In this document: piece by piece, positions 5,341-11,469 of the stretch
How positions within the stretch are numbered: position 1 is the first letter of the stretch
Layout: each line of letters begins with the position of its first letter
Assembly (NCBI GenBank): GCA_002705605.1
Contig: PAJD01000018.1
Span: 32,136-43,604 of the forward strand
Direction: 5' to 3'
Source: Fidelibacterota bacterium
GTDB taxonomy: Bacteria > Fidelibacterota > Marinisomatia > SCGC-AAA003-L08 > D37C17
Length of the DNA stretch: 11,469 bases
Made by a program: the position numbers and the translations under genes
Notes under the pieces: generated by a model
Told to the model about the DNA's origin: nothing
Database searches by the model: none
What the model saw: the letters and a program-made list of their open reading frames with translations, nothing else

Positions 5341-7913
5341 TAAAAACCAACATCCATTCCACCGCCTTGATTATATCCTCTTTGTTCTTCTCTCTTATAT
5401 TTTTTCTTTTGGAAATCTCCAAATCTATATTCAAAAGTTATAGATAAATTTCTTTTTCCTCTTCTATATTCCGATTTCAAAAATTCTCTACTGTCAAAAA
5501 TATCATCACCATCTAAATCAATAAGTTGATCAGTAATAATATTAAAACCACCTGTATCAAATAAATCTTTAATCTTTATTGTATAATTAAAACGTTTATT
5601 TGCTTTTTTCTTATAAGATAAATCAAAACGTTGCATTCCTTTTATTTCTCCAGATGATATTGTCATTGGAGATGAAAAATGTGAATAAATTCCTATTTGT
5701 TGACTATTTTTTAATCTAATTGTTGAATTCATCATTCCCCAAAACCCATATTCATTACCTTGCTGATCAGCTTCAATACCATCTAAAATATTATTCCAAT
5801 AATTTCCATTTATCATTAAATCCCAATTAGGCAAAGGCCTTGTCATAAAAGTAAAATCAATCCCTCTATCAACTGATTTTGAAACATTATCCCAAGATAA
5901 AACCATATAATTTGTTTCATCTGAGCTATCATTAGGATCGTTACATGTAGAACCATAACAATAGGTATCTTTATCTCTATCTAGTTTATCTGTTACTCTA
6001 GAGTAGTATAATGAGGCTTTTAAAAAACCTATTGGGATTCTATTTGAATAGCTAATTTCAGATTTATAAATATTTTCTGGTATTAAATAGGGATTCCCCT
6101 GCCTTATAAATCCAGCCTCTGCTTCTTCCAAATCAGGAATAGGATTTAAACTCCAATGTGAAGGCCTTTCTATTCTTCTTCCAAATTCGAATTTAAAATT
6201 ACCTTTACCTTGTGTATCATATAAGAAATATAACGAAGGATATGCTCTTGTATGATTGTAAGTGACATCCAAATCATTTCCTAAATTATTGAGTAAATTA
6301 CCAAATAATGTTTCAGCACAAACTCCATTATCCCAGCTACAAAAACCACTTGTTTCACATGTGCTTTGATCTAAGATAGAGCAATCTTGTTGATTAAAAT
6401 CAATAATAGATTGTTTTTCTTGATCTTCAAAACGAGCTCCAACTTGCATCCCAAATTTTTCTGTAAAATTATATAAAACATTTACATAAGCTGCTGATAT
6501 CGAATTATCGTAATCCCAATTAAAATCCTCTCCTTCTATTACCGAATAATGCTTATCATCCTCAGAATCCTGCTTAAATCCAATCTCATATTTAGCATCT
6601 TCATTAAATTCATTTTCTATTGGAGCAGTATAATCTATTCTAAATATTTTATTTATTCCTTCATCTTGAATTACCTCATCAGTATATCCAGTCCTTATTT
6701 CAGAGCCATTATGATCATCATAGTCAAATTGGATAGAAAAATTCTTTTTATTTTCTCTATCATCTATAAAATAACCTAACCCATAATTAAGGGCTGTACT
6801 TTCTTCATCTTCTATTGTTATAAATGGATTTTCTAAATCTTGATCTATAATAACAGTATTTGTATCTAATCCTTTACTTTGGATATAAGTAAGATCAAAG
6901 GCTAATAGTCCTATATCATTGGGATAATGTTCTATTCCAACTTTTAAATTATTTTTTTCAGGATATTTTTCAGAATACTCTTTGGAACTAGTACTAGAAG
7001 TAACATTATCATCTAAATCATAATATATTGTATTTCTCTCTCCTCTTCCTTGTTTCTGCCTTTGACTTGTGCTATAACTAGAAAATATATTCCAGTTATC
7101 TTTAAACGAGTTAAATGTTCCTGATAAATTTTTACCGTTCCACTCAGAAAGATTTAAATTTAAATTTCCACTTCTTCCAACAAATTCATTTTTGCTAAGA
7201 ACTATATTTATAATTCCTGCCATTCCATCTGGATCAAACTTTGCAGATGGAGTAGTCATTACCTCAACTTTTTCAATCATATTAGCATTTATCATATCAA
7301 CACTTAATTGTGACTTTCGACCATCAATCAATATCGTAACATTAGAGTTTCCTCTAAGAGAAATATTACCATCAGCATCCACTGTAATAGAAGGTAATTT
7401 TTCTAAGACTTCATCAGCAGAACCACCCTCTGCTCTTGCTGTTTCAGCTACTGGGTAGGTTGTTTTTGCAATATCTTCTATAATTGGAGCTAATTTATCT
7501 ACAACAGAGACTCCTTCTAACATGATTGTTTTAGCATTAATTCTAATTTGGCCTATATCTAATTCCATTTTATCTGGGGGTCTAATTACAATACCATCTA
7601 TAATCATATCTTCATATCCAATATATTGAACAACAAGAAAATACTTACCAAACGGGATCTTATCTATTAAAAACAATCCATTCTCATCTGTTATTCCACC
7701 AGCAATTATATCATCAGAGTCTTCTTTAACTATTGATATATTAGCATAAGCCTTTCCCTCTTCAAGCATATTATCAATTACACTACCTCTAATAATACCA
7801 GATGGCTTATATTTACGCTCTTTGTGCTGATGATTATCATGACTATGATCTTCTCCATGAGAGAAAAGAAAGGATAGATTGAAAAGTATAACTATAAATA
7901 ATTTAAATATCAT
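5340..7913 (-). CDS. TonB-dependent receptor-like outer-membrane protein with His-rich N terminus
   Basis: An 857-residue outer-membrane protein. Residues 1-18 form a signal peptide (MIFKLFIVILFNLSFLFS). Next comes a His-rich stretch HGEDHSHDNHQH (19-30). A carboxypeptidase-regulatory-like beta sandwich spans about 39-125 and a plug domain about 133-240 (LRGNSNVTILIDGRKSQLS, 186-204). The barrel from about 250 has the OMP_b-brl_3 signature: RRIERPSHWSLNPIP (579-593) and GNPYLIPENIYKSEISY (606-622). The last strand near 822-832 is followed by a Lys/Arg/Gly-rich tail ending in Phe. An insertion with C511, C519, C525 and C532 lies in a likely surface loop. The His cluster suggests a transition metal (Zn, Cu or Ni), but the ligand is inferred, and no clear TonB box is visible. 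ATG at 7911-7913 has no evident ribosome site. Its stop overlaps the MATE start by one base. Confidence 0.9.
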   Translation of the reverse strand: MIFKLFIVILFNLSFLFSHGEDHSHDNHQHKERKYKPSGIIRGSVIDNMLEEGKAYANISIVKEDSDDIIAGGITDENGLFLIDKIPFGKYFLVVQYIGYEDMIIDGIVIRPPDKMELDIGQIRINAKTIMLEGVSVVDKLAPIIEDIAKTTYPVAETARAEGGSADEVLEKLPSITVDADGNISLRGNSNVTILIDGRKSQLSVDMINANMIEKVEVMTTPSAKFDPDGMAGIINIVLSKNEFVGRSGNLNLNLSEWNGKNLSGTFNSFKDNWNIFSSYSTSQRQKQGRGERNTIYYDLDDNVTSSTSSKEYSEKYPEKNNLKVGIEHYPNDIGLLAFDLTYIQSKGLDTNTVIIDQDLENPFITIEDEESTALNYGLGYFIDDRENKKNFSIQFDYDDHNGSEIRTGYTDEVIQDEGINKIFRIDYTAPIENEFNEDAKYEIGFKQDSEDDKHYSVIEGEDFNWDYDNSISAAYVNVLYNFTEKFGMQVGARFEDQEKQSIIDFNQQDCSILDQSTCETSGFCSWDNGVCAETLFGNLLNNLGNDLDVTYNHTRAYPSLYFLYDTQGKGNFKFEFGRRIERPSHWSLNPIPDLEEAEAGFIRQGNPYLIPENIYKSEISYSNRIPIGFLKASLYYSRVTDKLDRDKDTYCYGSTCNDPNDSSDETNYMVLSWDNVSKSVDRGIDFTFMTRPLPNWDLMINGNYWNNILDGIEADQQGNEYGFWGMMNSTIRLKNSQQIGIYSHFSSPMTISSGEIKGMQRFDLSYKKKANKRFNYTIKIKDLFDTGGFNIITDQLIDLDGDDIFDSREFLKSEYRRGKRNLSITFEYRFGDFQKKKYKREEQRGYNQGGGMDVGF

Positions 7914-7934
7914 AAGGTAAATTTACATACCTTA
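7913..7934. promoter_or_regulatory. Inverted repeat at the receptor gene start, possible operator
   Basis: TAAGGTA (7913-7919) and TACCTTA (7928-7934) are 7-bp inverted arms around 8 bases. Overlapping them, GTAAATTTAC (7917-7926) is a perfect 10-bp palindrome. Together they fill the space just before the receptor's ATG, within the 47-bp gap after umuC. It may be a repressor site or an mRNA hairpin over the start region. It lacks a U run, so it is not a terminator for umuC. I cannot tie it to a known regulator. Confidence 0.3.
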
Positions 7935-7960
7935 AGACATATCCTACTAAGAGTATATGA

Positions 7961-9217
7961 CTATATATAAATTTTCAATAAATCGTTCCACCTTGTTGTA
8001 TAACATGGAGATAAACGTTCTTGCTTTAATTTCCATTTCCTAGAATATCCTTGCGAGGCATATCTGATACTATCTCGCCCCATTTTTTTATTAATAGAAT
8101 CTATGGTATTCATCATAATTTTACTTTTTTGACGATTTTTTGTATCAAACATATCACATTGAACATGATGCGTTGGAATAATTCCACTTAAAACAACTCC
8201 TGCTTTTTTATAATAATATCCTTTTTTATATATTTTTTTAAGTACACTTAAAATATAGTTTAACATCTCCTCCGTATCATCAGTATAAACGGGGAATTGT
8301 ATTGTTCTATAAATAATATTTTGCTTTAAATCTTTTCTAAAAGGATTAGTCATAATAAAAATATGTGCAATTTTAGCTGAACAAAACTGAGCTCTTAGTT
8401 TTTCTGCACATCGTGTTGTATACATTGCAATTGATGACTCTAAGTCAGCATAAGATGCAACCATTTTACCAAATGTTCTTGATGTGCATATACTCTTTTT
8501 ACCAACATTTAAATTATTAATTTTATCACATGAAATACCCCTTAATTCTTTAACCATTCTTTCTGAAACGACAGATAAATTTGAACGAATCCACCTTAAA
8601 TCACAATTTTTTAATTGTTTTGCTGATTTAATACCATATCTATTTAAAAAAACTTTAGTCTTAGATCCTACTCCCCATATTTTTTCAATAGGTATATCTT
8701 TTAATAAATAATCATAATTATTATTTGAAATTAAAAAAACACCATTTGTGCTATTATTTTTAGCTAGATAATTTGCAACTTTAGATAAAGTCTTAGTTTT
8801 AGCTATACCAATAGATACTGGAATTCCAGTACATTGTAATACTTTTTTTCTAATATTTTTTCCAACTTCTAATAAATCATCACTTTTAAATTCACTAAGA
8901 TCTAAGAAAGCTTCATCAATAGAATAAATTTCAATATAAGGAATAATATCTGCAACAATATTCATAACTCTTTGTGATATATCTCCATACAAAGCAAAAT
9001 TAGTTGAAAAAATTTCAATATTATGTTTTTTAATTAATGAAGAGATTTTAAATGCAGGCACACCCATTTTAATACCTATTTTTTTTGATTCATTAGATCT
9101 TGCAATAACACATCCATCATTATTAGATAAAACAATAATTGGTTTTTTATTTAATTTGGGATTAAAAATTCGCTCACATGAAGCATAAAAATTATTACAA
9201 TCTACAAGGCCATACAT
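7961..9217 (-). CDS. umuC: UmuC-like Y-family DNA polymerase (Pol V catalytic subunit)
   Basis: A 418-residue translesion polymerase, the normal UmuC length. It should copy past DNA lesions at stalled forks in complex with processed UmuD. MYGLVDCNNFYASCERIF (1-18) supplies the metal ligand D6 and the aromatic steric-gate residue Y11. YSIDEAFLDL (98-107) supplies D101 and E102. GIPVSIGIAKTKTLSKVANY (131-150) is the conserved palm/fingers stretch. WGVGSKT (181-187) is the helix-hairpin-helix of the thumb. QCDMFD (353-358) matches the sliding-clamp peptide (QLNLFD in Escherichia coli UmuC). The C-terminal block with GRDSIRYASQGYSRKWKL (380-397) is UmuC-specific. The ATG lies 2 bases after the umuD stop, giving the usual umuDC operon. 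No mutation of a key residue is seen. Confidence 0.96.
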   Translation of the reverse strand: MYGLVDCNNFYASCERIFNPKLNKKPIIVLSNNDGCVIARSNESKKIGIKMGVPAFKISSLIKKHNIEIFSTNFALYGDISQRVMNIVADIIPYIEIYSIDEAFLDLSEFKSDDLLEVGKNIRKKVLQCTGIPVSIGIAKTKTLSKVANYLAKNNSTNGVFLISNNNYDYLLKDIPIEKIWGVGSKTKVFLNRYGIKSAKQLKNCDLRWIRSNLSVVSERMVKELRGISCDKINNLNVGKKSICTSRTFGKMVASYADLESSIAMYTTRCAEKLRAQFCSAKIAHIFIMTNPFRKDLKQNIIYRTIQFPVYTDDTEEMLNYILSVLKKIYKKGYYYKKAGVVLSGIIPTHHVQCDMFDTKNRQKSKIMMNTIDSINKKMGRDSIRYASQGYSRKWKLKQERLSPCYTTRWNDLLKIYI

Positions 9218-9219
9218 AA

Positions 9220-9648
9220 TTATCTACAATGATGTATAGTATGAGTAACAACACCCCATATTTCAAAATCCATTTCATCTGTTATAGGAATCAATCCATA
9301 TTTTTTATTAGCAGGAATTAAAAAAACCTTATTATTCTTTTTGTATAATTTTTTAACTGTAAAATCTCCATTAATAACTGCAATGATGATATCATTTGAT
9401 TTTGGATTTAAAGATTTATCTACAATCATAATATCTCCACTATATATTCCATCGTCAATCATAGAATCACCTTTTACATAGATATAGAATGTAGAGGAAG
9501 GATGTTTAATTAAATATTTATTTAAATCTAATGATATATCTAAGTGATCATCAGCAGGAGAAGGGAACCCCGCTTCAACAGAGGATGAATATAAATCAAT
9601 TGATAATTTAGATTCTCCTGATGCTTTATATATTTTACTTTTATTCAC
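9220..9648 (-). CDS. umuD: UmuD-like S24 peptidase, Pol V accessory subunit
   Basis: A 142-residue LexA/UmuD-type serine peptidase that should cut itself when bound to RecA-DNA filaments and then bind UmuC. AGFPSP (26-31) matches the CGFPSP cleavage site of Escherichia coli UmuD, so cutting is expected between A26 and G27. S62 in GDSMIDDG is the nucleophile and K99 in FTVKKL the general base. Their 37-residue spacing equals that of E. coli (S60, K97). There is no DNA-binding domain, so it is not LexA. The start is GTG at 9646-9648: an in-frame TAA lies directly before it and the N-terminal arm has the right length. A weak GAG lies about 9 bases upstream. The GTG falls inside one arm of the 10-bp inverted repeat described separately. 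Confidence 0.95.
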   Translation of the reverse strand: MNKSKIYKASGESKLSIDLYSSSVEAGFPSPADDHLDISLDLNKYLIKHPSSTFYIYVKGDSMIDDGIYSGDIMIVDKSLNPKSNDIIIAVINGDFTVKKLYKKNNKVFLIPANKKYGLIPITDEMDFEIWGVVTHTIHHCR

Positions 9649-9688
9649 TTAATTACTCGTAAGTTTATCGTAAGTATTTTAAGTGAAT
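9643..9688. promoter_or_regulatory. Candidate SOS operator of umuDC: phased repeats in an inverted repeat
   Basis: On the plus strand ATTCACTTAA (9643-9652) and TTAAGTGAAT (9679-9688) are perfect 10-bp inverted arms, 26 bp apart. Between them TCGTAAGT occurs twice, at 9657-9664 and 9668-9675, with an 11-bp period. TTACTCGTAA (9653-9662 region) is a palindrome of the form TTAC-N2-GTAA. A third TAAGT lies at 9680-9684. The set sits between the likely -10 box and the umuD start, where a repressor would block transcription. It is neither the enterobacterial CTGT-N8-ACAG nor the Bacillus GAAC-N4-GTTC box. It resembles the TTAC-N3-GTAA box known for Bdellovibrio LexA. Binding by LexA is inference. 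Confidence 0.5.
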
Positions 9689-9694
9689 TTTATT

Positions 9695-9700
9695 ATTATA
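9695..9700 (-). promoter_or_regulatory. Likely -10 box of the umuDC promoter
   Basis: Read on the minus strand this is TATAAT, a perfect -10 consensus, about 47 bases before the umuD GTG. The matching -35 position (around 9718-9723, inside the end of the EamA gene) reads TCATTT, a poor match, as expected for a regulated promoter. A start site about 7 bases downstream would fall near 9688, the outer edge of the inverted repeat. Confidence 0.5.
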
Positions 9701-9705
9701 TCAAA

Positions 9706-10566
9706 CTATTTTTTGGAAAATGAAAACTCAGAACTAACTATACCTAAAACAACTATCATTCCACCAACCCAACCATATATACCTAGAATTTCTCCAGCAA
9801 AAGTGACTGAAAAAAGAGCAGCAAATACTGGTTCTAAACTTAAAAGAAGCGCTGTTTGATTTGCACTTAAAATAGTTTGAGCCCAGACCATAAGCATAAT
9901 TGCAATAAAGGTTGCTAAAAAACCAGTTACGAATATTGCAACAATAAGTCTTTGAGAAATTATTATTTCAGGACTTTCAAATATAAACACACTACCAGAA
10001 GAAAAAAGCGAAACAAACATAACTTGAGATAAAAATAAACGAGATACACTTGATCCTTTAGTAAGATAATAATCCTGCGCAATGACATGGATAGCAAAAG
10101 ATAGAGCACAACCAAATGTTAAAATATCTCCAATATTCACTTCTCCCCCTGAAGGATTTAATAATATATATAAACCTATCGTAGCCAATGAAACAGATAC
10201 CCATATTTTAAAACCAACTTTTTTAATTCTAAAAACTGATAAAATAATAGGTACTAGAATAACGCTAACACTCGTAATAAATGCTGATTTACTAGGTGTT
10301 GTTTGCATTAAACCATAATTTTGAAAGGCATATCCTCCAAATAGACAAAAGCCACAAACAAGCCCTCCTACCATTTCTAAATGATTTATTTTTTTAATAT
10401 TTTTATTTAAATATATAAGACCAATAAAAAAAGCCAACCCAAATCTCAAAGAAGCAAACATATAAGGTGGCGCATCATTCAGGGCTTCTTTGACCATAAC
10501 AAAAGTAATTCCCCATATCATGGTTATAAGAACCATAGATAACTGAGCAAGTCTTTGCTGTGTCAT
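9706..10566 (-). CDS. EamA/DMT superfamily transporter (RhaT/YdcZ-like permease)
   Basis: A 286-residue inner-membrane protein with about ten hydrophobic helices in two EamA repeats, the normal size for the drug/metabolite transporter family. The first repeat begins MVLITMIWGITFVMVKEAL (11-29) and includes PPYMFASLRFGLAF (33-46). The second runs from about 150 and ends with QTALLLSLEPVFAALFSV (237-254), the typical family ending with its LEPV motif, plus a final helix. Such proteins export or import small metabolites; the substrate cannot be told from sequence. ATG at 10564-10566 overlaps the upstream ubiE stop by 4 bases (ATGA), and GGGG lies about 8 bases before it, so coupled translation is likely. 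The promoter for umuDC lies at and just inside its 3' end. Confidence 0.9.
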   Translation of the reverse strand: MTQQRLAQLSMVLITMIWGITFVMVKEALNDAPPYMFASLRFGLAFFIGLIYLNKNIKKINHLEMVGGLVCGFCLFGGYAFQNYGLMQTTPSKSAFITSVSVILVPIILSVFRIKKVGFKIWVSVSLATIGLYILLNPSGGEVNIGDILTFGCALSFAIHVIAQDYYLTKGSSVSRLFLSQVMFVSLFSSGSVFIFESPEIIISQRLIVAIFVTGFLATFIAIMLMVWAQTILSANQTALLLSLEPVFAALFSVTFAGEILGIYGWVGGMIVVLGIVSSEFSFSKK

Positions 10567-11282
10567 GATTTAACCCCTGTATAAATTGTAGCTATACCAA
10601 AAGTATAATCTGAATAAGTAACTTTTTCAAATCCAATAGATTCCATTTTTTTTGAAAGATCTTTTCTACTTAAAAAATAGTCAACAGATTCAGGTAAATA
10701 TAAAAATGCATCTTTTCTAGATAACATAGAACCTAATAAAGGAACAATTTTATTAAAATAAAATCTAAAAAAAGGAATAAACCACTTAACTTTTGGTTTT
10801 GAAAATTCTAAGATTGCTATTTTACCTCCAGGTTTTAATACTCTATAAAACTCAGATAAACCCTTATCATAATCTCCTAAATTTCTAAACCCAAAAGAAA
10901 TAGTTAAACCATTAAAGCTATTATCAGAAAACCCTAAATCTTCAGCATCACCTTGAATAAATGATATGTCCTGATCTTCAAGGCCTTTTTTAGATTGTTT
11001 TAATTTAGCAAGACCAATCATTTTATCTGCTATATCAAGACCAACCAACCTATTTTTAAATCTTTTATACATACTAAAAACAACATCTCCTGTGCCTGTT
11101 GCTATATCAAGCAGATAATCTGACTCATTTAAATTAAATTTTCTAACAAGACTATATCTCCAATACCTATCTACACCAAAACTAGATATGGTATTAAATA
11201 AATCATATCGACCAGAAATATCATTGAACATATTCCTTACATATGTTTTTTTATCTTCTCCCTGATGAATAAATTTTGACAT
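10563..11282 (-). CDS. ubiE: Demethylmenaquinone/ubiquinone C-methyltransferase
   Basis: A 239-residue class I SAM-dependent methyltransferase that adds the ring C-methyl group in the last step of menaquinone synthesis (and of ubiquinone synthesis in organisms that make it). GRYDLFNTISSFGVDRYWR (24-42) is the UbiE/MenG N-terminal signature. LLDIATGTGDV (57-67) is the SAM-binding motif I, and GLDIAD (81-86) supplies the acidic residue for the ribose. GLTISFGFRNL (125-135) and LKPGGKIAILEFSKP (149-163) are the family's post-I and motif III blocks. YLPESV (195-200) is also typical. In an FCB-type bacterium menaquinone is the likelier product, so menG is an equal name. It is the first gene of a two-gene unit with the EamA permease; no other quinone gene is visible. 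The ATG has no clear ribosome site. Confidence 0.95.
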   Translation of the reverse strand: MSKFIHQGEDKKTYVRNMFNDISGRYDLFNTISSFGVDRYWRYSLVRKFNLNESDYLLDIATGTGDVVFSMYKRFKNRLVGLDIADKMIGLAKLKQSKKGLEDQDISFIQGDAEDLGFSDNSFNGLTISFGFRNLGDYDKGLSEFYRVLKPGGKIAILEFSKPKVKWFIPFFRFYFNKIVPLLGSMLSRKDAFLYLPESVDYFLSRKDLSKKMESIGFEKVTYSDYTFGIATIYTGVKS

Positions 11283-11373
11283 AATATTATTTTTTGATGT
11301 TAAAAGACTATAAAATATACGTTCTATAGATAAACTATTTTAAATAGATTTATGTATTAAATAAGATTAAAAA
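11283..11373. promoter_or_regulatory. Divergent intergenic region upstream of ubiE
   Basis: These 91 bases separate ubiE (-) from the partial plus-strand ORF. On the minus strand TTGCAT followed after 17 bases by TACATA, starting within the ORF at 11374, is a possible promoter for ubiE. CTATTT (11335-11340) and AAATAG (11342-11347) form a short palindrome that could be an operator. All of this is weak because the sequence is so A+T-rich. Confidence 0.25.
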
Positions 11374-11469
11374 ATGCAAAATTTTAAGTTTAAATCATTT
11401 TTAGATAATATATATAGAGAGAAACAAATCTCTAAAAAAAACTCTATTATAAAATATGAGGAGATTATT
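11374..11469 (+). CDS. Start of a possible gene of unknown function (3' partial)
   Basis: An ATG at 11374 opens 32 codons that run off the right edge without a stop. An in-frame TAA lies 6 bases before the ATG, so the start is well bounded. The peptide begins MQNFKFKSFLDNIYREKQ and is basic with alternating charged and hydrophobic residues, suggesting a helix. I do not recognise the family. In DNA this rich in A and T stops are frequent, so 32 open codons point modestly to a real gene, divergent from ubiE. No clear ribosome site precedes it. Confidence 0.45.
   Translation, partial: MQNFKFKSFLDNIYREKQISKKNSIIKYEEII

Noticed and set aside
7192-7458. Plus-strand 88-residue ORF opposite the receptor plug domain
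   Set aside because: It lies opposite conserved plug-domain codons whose protein signature is certain; no SD and no recognisable product.
7961-9648. umuDC as cargo of a mobile element
   Set aside because: umuDC is often carried on plasmids and integrative elements, but no integrase, transposase, direct terminal repeats or tRNA attachment site is visible and base use matches the neighbours.
11404-11440. AGAGA...TCTCT hairpin near the right edge
   Set aside because: Only 5 bp with a long loop in A+T-rich DNA and lying inside the probable ORF; no T run in the right place for a terminator.

Overview
The window is A+T-rich bacterial DNA with closely packed genes on both strands and few clear Shine-Dalgarno sequences. 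A dockerin-like EF-hand module on a secreted enzyme, an outer-membrane receptor of the CarboxypepD_reg/plug/OMP_b-brl_3 type and a UbiE/MenG methyltransferase point to a Gram-negative bacterium. The FCB group fits best, perhaps a marine Marinimicrobia (SAR406)-like lineage. That placement is inference from gene style; there is no rRNA or tRNA in the window to confirm it.

Layout. Positions 1-1581 (+) hold the 3' part of a large secreted protein. It has a dockerin-like segment, an unassigned region, and a full two-domain PNGase F-like amidase with all three catalytic acids. Positions 1587-1746 hold an almost complete anti-16S Shine-Dalgarno match, a 24-codon ORF, stacked inverted repeats and a bidirectional terminator. 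Next come a tandem GNAT acetyltransferase (-) and, divergent from it, a class V PLP enzyme resembling isopenicillin N epimerase (+). The PLP gene ends tail to tail, overlapping, with a minus-strand set: a MATE exporter, preceded by and translationally coupled to an outer-membrane receptor with a His-rich N terminus. Upstream on the same strand lie umuC and umuD (DNA polymerase V, SOS mutagenesis). Further upstream is a ubiE/menG methyltransferase overlapping an EamA transporter. The right edge carries the first codons of a probable plus-strand gene.

How the genes work together. UmuD, after RecA-stimulated self-cleavage, and UmuC should form a translesion polymerase. The DNA just upstream of umuD holds tandem TCGTAAGT repeats and a TTAC-N2-GTAA palindrome inside a 10-bp inverted repeat, next to a TATAAT box. 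This is a good candidate for a lineage-specific SOS operator. The receptor and MATE pair follow umuC on the same strand after 47 bp, so read-through from the SOS promoter is possible. The PNGase F-like protein suggests use of N-glycoproteins outside the cell.

Most notable: the PNGase F/dockerin architecture, the umuDC operator, and the unexplained small ORF and structured element at 1587-1712. No mobile element, CRISPR array, tRNA or rRNA was seen. No single multi-gene system that is clearly new could be demonstrated.
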